Positions 17,622 through 26,547 of a DNA stretch of 64,000 bases are shown here, piece by piece (positions within the stretch are counted from its first letter, which is position 1; each line of letters starts with the position of its first letter). Location: contig NZ_CABVHJ010000021.1 of assembly GCF_902497745.1 (NCBI RefSeq), positions 1 through 64,000 on the forward strand, written 5' to 3'. The notes under the pieces were generated by a model. It was not told where the DNA came from. It did not search any database and saw nothing but the letters and a program-made list of their open reading frames with translations. A program made the translations under genes and the position numbers. The DNA comes from Pseudomonas fluorescens (GTDB taxonomy: Bacteria; Pseudomonadota; Gammaproteobacteria; Pseudomonadales; Pseudomonadaceae).

Positions 17622-18968
17622 TCAGGCGTGTTTCGGCGCGGTCTCGACCACGGCGATGTCGGCAGCAGGTTTCGGTGTGGTGCGGGCGAAGAAGACAATG
17701 ATCGCGGCAATGATCGAGGTCGCGGCCAAGCCATTGAGGCCGCCCTGAATCGAGCCGGTGTGTTCTTCGAGCAGGCCGAACGTGGTCGGCGCGACGAAGC
17801 CGCCAAGGTTGCCCACCGAGTTGATCAACGCGATCACCGCTGCGGCGATGCGTGCATCCAGATAGGCCTGCGGAATCGGCCAGAACAGCGACGACGCGGA
17901 TTTGAAACCCAGAGCGGCAAAACAGATCGCGACGAAAGCGAAGATTGGCCCGCCGGTGGTGGACATGAACATCCCCGCAGCAGCGATCAACAGTGCAGTG
18001 GCGACCCACGCCTGTTGGTGTTTCCACTTGGCCGAGAACGAAGCGAAGGCGTACATGCCAATGATCGACAGTAACCACGGAATCGAGTTGAACAGGCCGA
18101 CCTGGAAGTCGCTCATCTCGCCCATTTTTTTGATGATGCTCGGCAGCCAGAAGGTTGCCGCGTAGATGGTCAACTGAATGAAGAAGTAGATCAGGCAGAA
18201 CAGGATGATCTGGCGGTCCTTGAGCAGTTTGCCCATTGATGGCCGGATTGGCGTCGCGGCTTCGCGGGCCTTCTGTTCAGCGTCGATAGCGTTGACCAGT
18301 GCATCCTGTTCGGCGCGGCTCAGCCATTTCGCGTCGTGGGGTTTGGCGTCGAGCCAGAACCAGACAAATACGCAAAGGCACACCGAGAACATCCCTTCAA
18401 TGAAGTACATCCATTGCCAGCCATGCATGCCCAGCCCGTTGATCTGCAGGAGCAGACCGGACAACGGCCCGGAGATCAACGAAGCCACGGCGGAGCCGCT
18501 GAGGAAGATCGCAATCGCCTTGCCGCGTTCGGCACCGGGCAGCCAACGGGTGAAGTAGTAGATCACCCCGGGAAAGAACCCGGCTTCGGCAACGCCGAGC
18601 AAAAAGCGCAGCACATAGAAGTGGGTTTCGTTCTGGATGAACGCCATACCGGCAGCAACCAGGCCCCAGGTGAACATGATGCGAGTCAGCCAGATGCGTG
18701 CGCCGACTTTCTGCAGAAGCATGTTGGAGGGGACTTCGAACAGCGCGTAACCGATGAAGAACAGACCGGCGCCGAAGCCATAAGCGGCGGCACTAATACC
18801 GAGGTCGTGTTCCATGTGAGTGCGGACGAAACCGATGTTCACCCGGTCAATGTAATTGACGATGAACATGATCACGAAAAGCGGCAGGACGTGGCGTTTC
18901 ACTTTCGAGATGGCGGACGCGAGTGTCGAATCGACGCCCTCGTTCATCCCGGAGACGGAGGTTTTCAC
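17622..18968 (-). CDS. gudP: D-glucarate/galactarate MFS permease
   Basis: 448 residues, 12 membrane segments; anion:cation symporter branch of MFS. GTG 18968 is preferred because GGGAG lies 8 bp before it; an in-frame GTG five codons earlier has nothing. Marks: FIVNYIDRVNIGFV in the first segment, LLGVAEAGFFPGVIYY, and a long central loop. It imports sugar diacids with protons. First gene of gudP-gudD and divergent from a GntR regulator, which supports glucarate or galactarate as substrate. Confidence 0.92.
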   Translation of the reverse strand: MKTSVSGMNEGVDSTLASAISKVKRHVLPLFVIMFIVNYIDRVNIGFVRTHMEHDLGISAAAYGFGAGLFFIGYALFEVPSNMLLQKVGARIWLTRIMFTWGLVAAGMAFIQNETHFYVLRFLLGVAEAGFFPGVIYYFTRWLPGAERGKAIAIFLSGSAVASLISGPLSGLLLQINGLGMHGWQWMYFIEGMFSVCLCVFVWFWLDAKPHDAKWLSRAEQDALVNAIDAEQKAREAATPIRPSMGKLLKDRQIILFCLIYFFIQLTIYAATFWLPSIIKKMGEMSDFQVGLFNSIPWLLSIIGMYAFASFSAKWKHQQAWVATALLIAAAGMFMSTTGGPIFAFVAICFAALGFKSASSLFWPIPQAYLDARIAAAVIALINSVGNLGGFVAPTTFGLLEEHTGSIQGGLNGLAATSIIAAIIVFFARTTPKPAADIAVVETAPKHA

Positions 18969-19031
18969 TTGGTTTTCTCCCACTGATTATTTTTATGCGG
19001 GGTAGGGCAGGTGCTGCGTTGTTGATAGACA

Positions 19032-19039
19032 TCATACAA
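19032..19039. promoter_or_regulatory. candidate operator half, gudP side
   Basis: TCATACAA, in the context ACATCATACAACTGAG, about 65 bp ahead of gudP. The same octamer recurs at 19231. FadR-type GntR proteins favour such TTGT/ACAA sites. Confidence 0.4.
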
Positions 19040-19230
19040 CTGAGAATTTTTGTCCTACAAGTGGGGAGGAGTGATTAATTTTCTCTGAGAGGTCGGGTTT
19101 TTATGCTTTTTCGTATTCTTATCCAGTATTTGCTAGGGTTTGTGGCGGGCGGTACGTGATTTGTTTTTACGGTATACCGGTTCGGATCGCCAGAAAGATA
19201 TGGAACTATTGCGCTCTGAATTGAGTGTTG

Positions 19231-19238
19231 TCATACAA
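19231..19238. promoter_or_regulatory. candidate operator half, regulator side
   Basis: TCATACAA within TTGTCATACAAG, a near-palindrome about 80 bp ahead of the GntR gene. Pairs with the site at 19032, 199 bp away, close to 19 helical turns. Confidence 0.4.
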
Positions 19239-19314
19239 GTTGCGGCGCTAGAATCAATCTCGTCAGCGCTCGCACAGTGCTACGATTCGCAAGCCCCGAT
19301 CACCGGAACCGACC

Positions 19315-20028
19315 ATGCAAGAAGACCTCGACGCTCCCGCTCGCAAACGTGCGCACAACCTCGCCCATGACCTGGTCGAGAAGCTCACGCAAAGCATCCT
19401 GCTCGGCCAGTTGTCGCCCGGCGACAAACTGCCGTCGGAGAATTCCATCGTTCAGGAGCACGGCGTCAGCCGCACTGTGGTGCGCGAGGCGATTTCCAAG
19501 TTGCAGGCTTCGGGACTGGTGGAGACGCGCCACGGCATCGGCACGTTCGTCATCGAGCGTGCGCCGGAACAGGGCTTGCGCCTGAATGTCGATACCGCGC
19601 TCGGTGTGCGCAGCATTCTTGAACTGCGCCTGGGCCTGGAAACCCAGGCAGCGGCACTGGCGGCGCAGCGGCGGAGCGAACAGCAATTGCTGCAAATGCG
19701 TCAGGCGCTGGATGACTACCAGCGGTTACTGGACAACAACGACAGTTGCGTCGAAGCCGATCGACGTTTTCATCTGCTCATCGCCGAGGCCACCGGCAAC
19801 GTCTGCTTCAGTGAAATCATGCAGCACTTGGGCAGTGCGATGATTCCGCGCAACCGGCTCAACGCCGCCGAACGCGGCGCTGCGGATCTGAGCAAGCTCG
19901 GGCAACTGGCTCATCTGGAGCACGAGGCGATCTTGAATGCGATCAAGCGTCAGGATGCGGATGCCGCACGGGCGGCGATGTGGCTGCACCTGACCAACAG
20001 TCGCGACCGCTTTTCCGCTCAGGGTTGA
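19315..20028 (+). CDS. GntR/FadR-family (FCD) regulator, likely of gudPD
   Basis: 237 residues. N-terminal winged helix (LSPGDKLPSENSIVQEHGVSRTVVREAISKLQASGLVETRHGIGTFV) and a C-terminal FCD ligand domain with Asp, and His in RRFHLLIAEATGN and HLEHEAILNAI, which usually bind a metal. FCD proteins sense sugar acids and similar carboxylates. The divergent place next to gudP, and the two TCATACAA sites in the gap, suggest it represses the gud operon and itself. ATG 19315 follows GGAA. Confidence 0.88.
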   Translation: MQEDLDAPARKRAHNLAHDLVEKLTQSILLGQLSPGDKLPSENSIVQEHGVSRTVVREAISKLQASGLVETRHGIGTFVIERAPEQGLRLNVDTALGVRSILELRLGLETQAAALAAQRRSEQQLLQMRQALDDYQRLLDNNDSCVEADRRFHLLIAEATGNVCFSEIMQHLGSAMIPRNRLNAAERGAADLSKLGQLAHLEHEAILNAIKRQDADAARAAMWLHLTNSRDRFSAQG

Positions 20029-20120
20029 ATGCCGTTGGTCTGTTCGATAGCACGCCGTGTACTGGGCTGATTCAAAGTTGTACGGCCCGGGTATTCCGGA
20101 CCTCCTGAGTGAGGTGCGTC

Positions 20121-20354
20121 ATGGCTAACGATTTGCTGTTTCAGGGTGGTGTGCTGCCAACCGATCCAACCCGGCCGCTGCCCGGTACCGATGAACCGAC
20201 CTTGGCCGATCATGATGCACCGCCGGGCATGAATCCTGGGCGTGATCCGTTGAGCGATGGTGATCGGCCGGAGGATTGGCAGGATCCGCCGGCTGATGAT
20301 GAGGATGTGCCGCCCGCAGATGAGCCGACGCCGTTGTCGGATGATCGGCGCTGA
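20121..20354 (+). CDS. small acidic, proline-rich disordered protein
   Basis: 77 residues from ATG 20121 with GAGG 8 bp before. Composition is extreme: about a quarter Asp/Glu and a fifth Pro, with repeated DP, PADDED and PADEP. No signal peptide or membrane segment; surely disordered. Its leader (GAGGTGCGTCATG) is almost that of the small protein at 36152, which has a similar makeup. Function unknown. Possibly conserved only in pseudomonads. Confidence 0.65.
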   Translation: MANDLLFQGGVLPTDPTRPLPGTDEPTLADHDAPPGMNPGRDPLSDGDRPEDWQDPPADDEDVPPADEPTPLSDDRR

Positions 20355-20385
20355 ATCCTGGTTGTTGTGCTGGATTTACCGGCCC

Positions 20386-20467
20386 CTTCGCGAGCAGGCT
20401 CGCTCCCACATTGGAACGCATTTCCCTGTGGGAGCGACGGTGCGACGACTCGACTTGCTCGCGAAGA
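20386..20467. repeat. REPIN with an interrupted right arm
   Basis: CCTTCGCGAGCAGGCTCGCT on the left. The right arm reads TGTGGGAGCG, then about 16 extra bases (ACGGTGCGACGACTCG), then ACTTGCTCGCGAAG, so the stem is split. Confidence 0.7.
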
Positions 20468-20495
20468 CGGCATACGCTTCAAAACAGATTTCAGA

Positions 20496-21392
20496 TCAGA
20501 TCCGGGCTGCCCTGACCACCCCAACCCGCCGCTCCAGATTCAACGCCAACACGCTGATCAACACCACCACCGACCCCACCAACACCAGCAACGTCGGCCG
20601 CTCGCCCAAACCAAACGAAGCAATCCCCATCGCCGTCGGCGGTATCAAATACAACGTCATCGTCGCCCGGCTCAAATCCACATGCTTGAGCACAAAGCCC
20701 CACGCCAGATAGGCCAGTGCACTGGGAAAAACGCCCAAGGCCAACACCGCCCACTGCACCCGCAACGGCGCATTCAGCACAGCTTGACCCAGCCCCGGCA
20801 GATAAATCAGCAGCAACAACGTCCCCGACCACACTGCGTAATACGCCAGACTGAAGCCGTCGTAACGCCGTGCGTGATGTTTTTGCAGAGCGAAATAGGC
20901 ACTCCATGAAACTGCCGCCAACAGGATCAGCAGTGCATGCGCATCGATATCGCCCAAACCCTTATCGCCGCTGACCACGATCACCACGCCGACAAAACCA
21001 AGCAACACACAGCCCCAACGCCAGGCGCTGACCTGATCCTTGAACACAAACCGCGCCAGCAACGTGCTGAACAACGGGCTCGATTGCGCCAATACGCTGG
21101 AAGCGCCGGCACTGACGCTTTGCTGGCCGATGTTCAGCGCAACGTGATGCAGGCTGACGGCGAAGAAACCCAAGGCAAACAACAGCGGCACGTCGCGCCA
21201 ATGCGGCAGGCGAATGCCCTTGAACGCGGCGATCAACGCCATGAACAACGACGCCAATAGAAACCGCAGCAACGCCAGATGCCCGGGTTCGTAAGCTTGC
21301 AATCCGATGTGAATGCCGGTCGGCGAATACGCCCAGCAAGCGACGACGAAGGCCATCGCCAAGAGGATTTTCAACGGGGAAGGGTGCGGCAT
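20496..21392 (-). CDS. EamA/DMT-family transporter
   Basis: 298 residues from ATG 21392 (MPHPSPLKILL); longer in-frame starts lie in the divergent promoter. Ten predicted membrane segments in two EamA halves; the second half has LAYLAWGFVLKHVDLSRATMTLYLIPPTAM, the family's most constant part. Inner-membrane exporter or importer of metabolites; substrate unknown. Divergent from a LysR gene with a 100-bp gap, so it is probably its target. Confidence 0.87.
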   Translation of the reverse strand: MPHPSPLKILLAMAFVVACWAYSPTGIHIGLQAYEPGHLALLRFLLASLFMALIAAFKGIRLPHWRDVPLLFALGFFAVSLHHVALNIGQQSVSAGASSVLAQSSPLFSTLLARFVFKDQVSAWRWGCVLLGFVGVVIVVSGDKGLGDIDAHALLILLAAVSWSAYFALQKHHARRYDGFSLAYYAVWSGTLLLLIYLPGLGQAVLNAPLRVQWAVLALGVFPSALAYLAWGFVLKHVDLSRATMTLYLIPPTAMGIASFGLGERPTLLVLVGSVVVLISVLALNLERRVGVVRAARI

Positions 21393-21493
21393 GATCAGGC
21401 GCTCGGTGGTGTCGATGCGCCGAGTATCCGGGCGCGCAATCATTCGCCACAACTGACTTATACTGCGCGTAATGTTCACTCAGAGTGATGGGT

Positions 21494-22360
21494 ATGGAGC
21501 TGGCACAAATCCGTATGTTCAAGACCGTGGCCGAGGTAGGCAGCATCGCTCGGGCGGCGGAAAAGCTGTTTTGCGTACCGTCGAACATCACCGCGCGGAT
21601 CAAGGCGCTGGAGGCAGAGTTGGGTGTTGCGCTGTTTCTGCGCGAGGGCCGCGGGTTGCGCATCAGCCCGACGGGGCAGACGTTTCTCGCCTATGCGGAA
21701 AAGATTCTGGCGCTGACCGCTGAAGCGAAACGCGCGGTTGACCCTTCGGCCGAACCGTCCGGGCCGTTGCGCATTGGCGCGATCGAATCTTCGGCGACCG
21801 GGCGCTTGCCGCGATTGCTGGCGAAGTTTCACAAACGCTATCCGCAGGTGGCGCTGGAACTCACCACGGGCACTTGGGCGCAGTTGCTCGACGACACCGT
21901 CAGCCATCGCCTCGACGGCGCGATCGTCGCGGTGGATGTCGAGCGTTCACAGCTCAAACGCACGCCGATGTATCGCGAAGAACTGCTGCTGATCGCGTCG
22001 ACGTCGTTCGGGCCGGTGCGTGGCATCGATGATCTGCAGGACAAAACCGTGTTCATGTGGCCGCAGGGTTGTCCGTATCGGGCGGCGCTGGAGCATTGGT
22101 TGTTGCGTCAGGGGTTGTCGCTGCCGATTGTAAGCCTGGCCAGTTATGGCGCGATTGTGGGTTGTGTGAGTGCCGGGGCGGGGGTGGCGCTGGTGCCCAA
22201 GGGCGTGTTTGAGCAGTATGCGAAAGGGGCTGGGTGTGTGGGGTATGAGTTTGCTGAGCTGACCGCCGTCGATAACTTGTTTTACTGGCATGAAAACGCC
22301 GGGGTGCATCCGGCGCGGGAGGCGTTTGTGGCGATGTTGCGGGAGGAGTTTAGTGTGTAG
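21494..22360 (+). CDS. LysR-type regulator, probably of the EamA gene
   Basis: 288 residues from ATG 21494 (MELAQIRMFKTVAEVG); ATG 21488 and GTG 21485 are alternatives. Winged helix at about 15-45 (GSIARAAEKLFCVPSNITARIKALE), effector domain from about 88 (GPLRIGAIESSATGRLP). Divergent layout with the transporter is the usual LysR control. The inducer is unknown. ATACTGCGCGTAAT in the gap has the T-N11-A spacing, but I do not rely on it. Confidence 0.87.
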   Translation: MELAQIRMFKTVAEVGSIARAAEKLFCVPSNITARIKALEAELGVALFLREGRGLRISPTGQTFLAYAEKILALTAEAKRAVDPSAEPSGPLRIGAIESSATGRLPRLLAKFHKRYPQVALELTTGTWAQLLDDTVSHRLDGAIVAVDVERSQLKRTPMYREELLLIASTSFGPVRGIDDLQDKTVFMWPQGCPYRAALEHWLLRQGLSLPIVSLASYGAIVGCVSAGAGVALVPKGVFEQYAKGAGCVGYEFAELTAVDNLFYWHENAGVHPAREAFVAMLREEFSV

Positions 22361-22371
22361 GAAAAGCTGAC

Positions 22372-22627
22372 CCTCACCCCAGCCCTCTCCCAGAGGGAGA
22401 GGGGGCCGACCGCGGTGTCTCAGGTTATACGCCGACCTGAACAATCGAGTCGATTATGGATTCAGCCAAGCTGAACAATCGAGTCGATTATGGATTCAGC
22501 CAAGTCCAGTGTGCTTGATCGGAAGAGTTGATTATGGATTCGGCGCAGCACGGTCAGGTCGGTGAACTTCTCCAATATCCCCCAATCGGTTCCCTCTCCC
22601 TCTGGGAGAGGGCTAGGGTGAGGGGGC
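22372..22627. repeat. third-family intergenic repeat (CCCTCTCCC...GGGAGAGGG)
   Basis: Outer arms CCCTCACCCCAGCCCTCTCC and GGAGAGGGCTAGGGTGAGGG are inverted; each arm also folds on itself (CCCTCTCCCAGAGGGAGAGGG type). Relatives are at 29500 and 34594. This copy is enlarged by a tandem repeat in the middle. Confidence 0.8.
22437..22504. repeat. two perfect 34-bp tandem copies
   Basis: CTGAACAATCGAGTCGATTA plus TGGATTCAGCCAAG, twice back to back (22437-22470, 22471-22504). A third decayed piece (GTTGATTATGGATTCGGC) lies at about 22527-22545. Confidence 0.85.
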
Positions 22628-22631
22628 CATT

Positions 22632-23963
22632 TCAGGCAACACCGATATCCCGCATCAACAACCCAAACCGCAAATCCACAACCTCCGGAATCGGCAGATA
22701 CACCGTATGCCCATCCCCCGGTGCCAAGTCGATCGCCTCACCCTTAACACTCTGCAACTCATGCAGATCAAAATGAAAATTGCCCGCGGGCGTCATCAAC
22801 TCCAGATGATCACCCACGGCAAAACGGTTCTTCACCTTGACCTCGCACAGCCCCTCACGCCGCTCACCAGTCAGCTCACCCACAAACTGCTGACGCTCCG
22901 ACACCGAACTTCCATTCTGATAATTCTGATACTCGTCATGCACATGCCGACGCAGAAAACCTTCGGTGTAGCCACGCTGTGCGAGTGACTCAAGATCGGT
23001 CATCAGGCTGCGATCAAACGCGCGCCCGGCCACGGCATCATCAATCGCCCGGCGATAAACCTGGGTAGTGCGCGCGCAATAGAAGTGCGATTTGGTCCGG
23101 CCCTCGATCTTCAATGAGTGCACGCCCATGCGCGTCAGGCGCTCGACGTGCTGCACCGCGCGCAGGTCCTTGGCGTTCATGATGTAAGTACCGTGCTCGT
23201 CCTCGAATGCCGGCATTAGCTCGTCGGGACGATTCGCTTCCTGCAGTAGAAACACCTGATCGGTGGGCGCGCCCAGACCCAGGGTCGGCTCAGGCTGGAA
23301 CGTCTGGACGATCTCGCCGAGCTGGTTTTCCGTGGCTTGCTGCGCTGAGTATTTCCAGCGACAGGCGTTGGTGCAGCTGCCCTGATTGGCGTCGCGTTTG
23401 TTCATGTAACCCGATAGTAGACAGCGCCCGGAATAGGCCATGCACAGTGCGCCGTGGACGAATACTTCCAGCTCCATGCCCGGCACCTGTTCGCGGATTT
23501 CGCCGATTTCCTCCAGCGACAATTCCCGCGACAGAATGATCCGGCTCAAGCCCTGTTGCTGCCAGAACTCGACGCTCGCCCAATTCACCGTGTTGGCCTG
23601 CACCGACAGGTGAATCGGCATCTGCGGGAAATGCCGGCGCACCAGCATGATCAGGCCCGGGTCGGACATGATCAGTGCATCCGGCGCCATCTCGATCACC
23701 GGCGCCAGATCCTTGAGAAAGGTCTTCAGCTTGGCGTTGTGCGGGGCGATGTTGACCACCACGTAGAAGCGCTTGCCCTGCGCCTGCGCTTCGCGAATGC
23801 CCAGTGCCAGATTGGCGTGATCGAATTCGTTGTTGCGCACCCGCAGGCTGTAACGCGGCTGGCCGGCATAGACCGCATCGGCGCCGTAGGCGAAGGCGTA
23901 ACGCATGTTTTTCAGGGTGCCGGCGGGGGCGAGCAGTTCGGGGGCGGCGAGGATCGAGGTCAT
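22632..23963 (-). CDS. trhP: tRNA uridine-34 hydroxylation protein (U32 peptidase family)
   Basis: 443 residues, closely matching E. coli YegQ/TrhP (about 450). It makes 5-hydroxyuridine at the wobble base of tRNA using prephenate, ahead of cmo5U formation (known of the family). Seen: ELLAPAGTLKNMRYAFAYGADAVYAG at the start, the U32 signature EVFVHGALCMAYSGRCLLSG, the cysteines GSCTNAC thought to hold an Fe-S cluster, and a C-terminal beta domain from about residue 345. Cytosolic. Often just called a U32 protease or collagenase-like protein. A lone gene, leftward. Confidence 0.93.
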   Translation of the reverse strand: MTSILAAPELLAPAGTLKNMRYAFAYGADAVYAGQPRYSLRVRNNEFDHANLALGIREAQAQGKRFYVVVNIAPHNAKLKTFLKDLAPVIEMAPDALIMSDPGLIMLVRRHFPQMPIHLSVQANTVNWASVEFWQQQGLSRIILSRELSLEEIGEIREQVPGMELEVFVHGALCMAYSGRCLLSGYMNKRDANQGSCTNACRWKYSAQQATENQLGEIVQTFQPEPTLGLGAPTDQVFLLQEANRPDELMPAFEDEHGTYIMNAKDLRAVQHVERLTRMGVHSLKIEGRTKSHFYCARTTQVYRRAIDDAVAGRAFDRSLMTDLESLAQRGYTEGFLRRHVHDEYQNYQNGSSVSERQQFVGELTGERREGLCEVKVKNRFAVGDHLELMTPAGNFHFDLHELQSVKGEAIDLAPGDGHTVYLPIPEVVDLRFGLLMRDIGVA

Positions 23964-24164
23964 GGCAGTGTCGGTCGCAAAAGCGCGGCAGGGTAATGCA
24001 GATCCGGACGGGATTTATTGATCTGGATCTATGCCCAGTTGCCGGTTTTATAACTGGCTCGTGCCGATCCGCAACTATGCTCCATGAATAAAGATGGCAC
24101 TCGTGCGCGCCGCGGCTGACTAAGGAGCGGGGCGTGCATGACGCCTGACTGACATGGACCGGAC

Positions 24165-25226
24165 ATGAACGAAAAAAGCCTTCAATTCAAATCTCTGACC
24201 GTGCTGCTGGTGCTGGTCACGGTGGCCTTTATCTGGATCCTGTTGCCGTTCTACGGTGCGGTGTTCTGGGCGGTCATCCTCGGCATTCTGTTTGCGCCGA
24301 TGCAACGCAAGTTGCAGGCGAAATTCGGCTGGCAACGCAACCTGACCTCGCTGTGTACGTTGAGCATCTGTCTGGTCATCGCGATTTTGCCGGTGATCAT
24401 CGTCAGCGTGTTGCTGGTGCAGGAGGGGGCGACGGTTTACAAGAATATCGAAAGCGGTGAGCTGGACATTGCCGCGTATCTGGCGCAGTTCAAGCACAGC
24501 CTGCCGCCATACTTTCAACACCTGCTCGACCGTTTCGGCATGGGGGAACTCAATGGCCTGCGCGAGAAAATCGTCAAATCGGCGATGCAGGGTAGCCAGG
24601 TCCTGGCCACTCAAGCGTTCAGTTTTGGTCAGGGTACGTTCGAGTTCGTGGTGAGTTTTTTCATCATGCTGTATCTGCTGTTTTTCTTTCTGCGTGACGG
24701 CGCCGAACTCGCGCGCAAGGTGCGGACGGCCGTGCCACTGGAGGAAGGCCACAAGCGGCGCTTGCAGTTGAAGTTCAACCGCGTGGTTCGGGCGACGGTG
24801 AAAGGCAACCTGGTGGTCGCGGTGACTCAGGGCGCATTGGGCGGGGCGATTTTCTGGTTTCTCGACATCCCCAGCGCGTTGCTGTGGGCGGTCTTGATGG
24901 GGTTCTTGTCGTTGCTGCCAGCGGTGGGCGCGGGGATTGTCTGGGCGCCGGTGGCGGTGTATTTCCTGCTCAGCGGAATGATCTGGCAAGGCGTGGTGCT
25001 GGGCTTGTTCGGGGTTTTCGTGATCGGTCTGGTGGACAATGTGCTACGACCGATTCTGGTGGGCAAGGACACCAAAATGCCCGATTACTTGATTCTGATC
25101 TCGACCCTTGGCGGTCTGGCAGTGTTCGGCCTCAACGGTTTTGTGATCGGGCCGCTGATCGCGGCGTTGTTCATGTCGAGCTGGGCGTTGTTCGCCGAGA
25201 CCAAGCCCAAGGTGCAACTGCCTTAA
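24165..25226 (+). CDS. AI-2E family transporter (YdiK-like)
   Basis: 353 residues with about 8 membrane segments: three at the start, a soluble helical insert at about 85-145, then five. Family signs: FMVS-type FEFVVSFFIMLYLLFFFLRDG and the re-entrant LLPAVGAGIVWAPVAVYFLLSG. Members were named for AI-2 export (TqsA), but many carry Na+ or other ions; the substrate is open. The last 4 bp overlap the end of the convergent small gene. Confidence 0.88.
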   Translation: MNEKSLQFKSLTVLLVLVTVAFIWILLPFYGAVFWAVILGILFAPMQRKLQAKFGWQRNLTSLCTLSICLVIAILPVIIVSVLLVQEGATVYKNIESGELDIAAYLAQFKHSLPPYFQHLLDRFGMGELNGLREKIVKSAMQGSQVLATQAFSFGQGTFEFVVSFFIMLYLLFFFLRDGAELARKVRTAVPLEEGHKRRLQLKFNRVVRATVKGNLVVAVTQGALGGAIFWFLDIPSALLWAVLMGFLSLLPAVGAGIVWAPVAVYFLLSGMIWQGVVLGLFGVFVIGLVDNVLRPILVGKDTKMPDYLILISTLGGLAVFGLNGFVIGPLIAALFMSSWALFAETKPKVQLP

Positions 25227-25405
25227 GCGTGGAACGGCTCGCTGACGATCTTCTGCGACAGTGCCTGCGCAGCGGGCAGGGAAGTGAGCGGGCCGCTGAT
25301 CGCTTCACCGTCGCGCATCAGATACCAGCAGGCGAGCAAGCCCGATGCTCTGAGCGAGGCGGGAACGGCGCTGCCGATAACGGACATGATTTGGACCTGA
25401 GCCAT
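25223..25405 (-). CDS. small conserved protein (60 residues)
   Basis: Start ATG 25405 (MAQVQIMSVIGSAVPASLR) with GGAGG 8 bp before. It keeps a compact order: a strand, ACWYLMRDGEAISGPLTSLPAAQALSQKIV. No signal peptide. Unknown; its tail overlaps the AI-2E gene by 4 bp on the other strand. Probably a Pseudomonas-restricted protein. Confidence 0.65.
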   Translation of the reverse strand: MAQVQIMSVIGSAVPASLRASGLLACWYLMRDGEAISGPLTSLPAAQALSQKIVSEPFHA

Positions 25406-25507
25406 GACGAGTACCTCCATCTATCAATGGAGCTACCTTAGAGATTCGCCGCTTCTACGGACAATCAACGCTTTCGATAGTGGTCATTGACGCCGTTGAG
25501 GGCTGGC

Positions 25508-25702
25508 TCAATCGACCACTTGATCGAGCATGTGCATGACTTCGCGCTCATTGAGCAAACCTTTGTGCACGAGGTTTTCCGCCAGCAGCGAAAGGAACTT
25601 GGCGCAGCGATGGCCTTCCAGGTGCTTGAGTTCGGTCAGCGCGCTGTACACCTTGCTGGAGGTGCACAGGCCGACGATGCGGTGCGGGTTTTGTGTTGGC
25701 AT
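25508..25702 (-). CDS. small conserved helical protein (64 residues)
   Basis: ATG 25702 (MPTQNPHRIVGLCTSSKVYSAL) follows AAGGAC by 8 bp; the frame is open 35 codons further up but with a poorer start. It is helical and cytosolic: ELKHLEGHRCAKFLSLLAENLVHKGLLNEREVMHMLDQVV. I do not recognise a family. A short His/Cys cluster (GHRCAK) is the only unusual spot. Confidence 0.6.
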   Translation of the reverse strand: MPTQNPHRIVGLCTSSKVYSALTELKHLEGHRCAKFLSLLAENLVHKGLLNEREVMHMLDQVVD

Positions 25703-25892
25703 ACAGTCGTCCTTGTTCTTATCAACCTGTTGTTTACGGACGGATTCAGATTGCGGTTCCGTCATGACAAATAAATGACCGTTTTGTGGAATGTACATAA
25801 CGGTCACTCAATCATGCCGACTTTAGCCGGTGAAACTGTCCTCACAGCGACCTTGGCGAGATTTTTTCAGACGCTGGCCGACCAACGGTCAT

Positions 25893-25920
25893 AAAAAAGC
25901 CCCGCTATAAAAGCGGGGCT
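25893..25920 (-). terminator. rho-independent terminator
   Basis: Read leftward: AGCCCCGC, loop TTTTATA, GCGGGGCTTTTTT. Ends the gene at 25932. Confidence 0.9.
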
Positions 25921-25931
25921 CTGGGTGGCGA

Positions 25932-26291
25932 TTACCAGCGTGGCCCGCCGTAATAGCCATGTGGCCGGCCGTAATAACCGCGAGGCGGGCCGTAGTAGAC
26001 GGGGGCCTGTTGAATGTACACCGGTTGCTGCACATACACCGGCGCCGGCTGGTAGTAGACCGGTGGTGGCGGCTGCTGCACGTAGACCGGTTGCGGCTGA
26101 ACATAAACCGGCTGTTGTTGCACATACACCGGCCGATCCTGGTTGATCAGTGCCGAGCCGATGATGGCCGAGCCGACGATCGCGCCAAACACCGCAGGGC
26201 CTTGCCAGCCGTGGCCACCACCGGCTTCTGCCTGACCTGTGACAGCGAGTGCGCCAATCAGCAAGGCCAGAATGGGGAGTTTACGAATCAT
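25932..26291 (-). CDS. exported PVYVQQ-repeat protein
   Basis: 119 residues. Signal peptide (LALLIGALAVTGQAEA), then a small glycine-zipper-like membrane stretch (GPAVFGAIVGSAIIGSALI). A repetitive tail follows: PVYVQQQ, PVYVQPQ, PVYVQQPPPP, PVYYQPA, PVYVQQ, PVYIQQA, PVYYGPPRGYYGRPHGYYGG. Tyr/Pro/Gln repeats like this occur in surface or periplasmic structural proteins of Proteobacteria. It probably anchors by the zipper in a membrane with the tail in the periplasm. Function unknown. A strong terminator follows. Confidence 0.75.
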   Translation of the reverse strand: MIRKLPILALLIGALAVTGQAEAGGGHGWQGPAVFGAIVGSAIIGSALINQDRPVYVQQQPVYVQPQPVYVQQPPPPVYYQPAPVYVQQPVYIQQAPVYYGPPRGYYGRPHGYYGGPRW

Positions 26292-26547
26292 GATAAGTCC
26301 TCGGTTCTTCGACCCGGCGGCAGGGCCTGCACCAGGCCCACAGTTGTCGCGGGGATACTTCTAAGACAGCGAAATTCTGAAAATCAGCACAGCCGCTGGG
26401 TAAATTTTGTGTAAGGTCTGTACCGGCTTCTTTACCGGGCCAGGCAAGGGCCAAAAGACACCTTTAAAACAGGCCTCAATGATCGTTCAGAACCCGATGG
26501 GCTGGCTAATCCCGTCTATCCGAAAGTGCGTTTGAAGGAGAAGTTTC

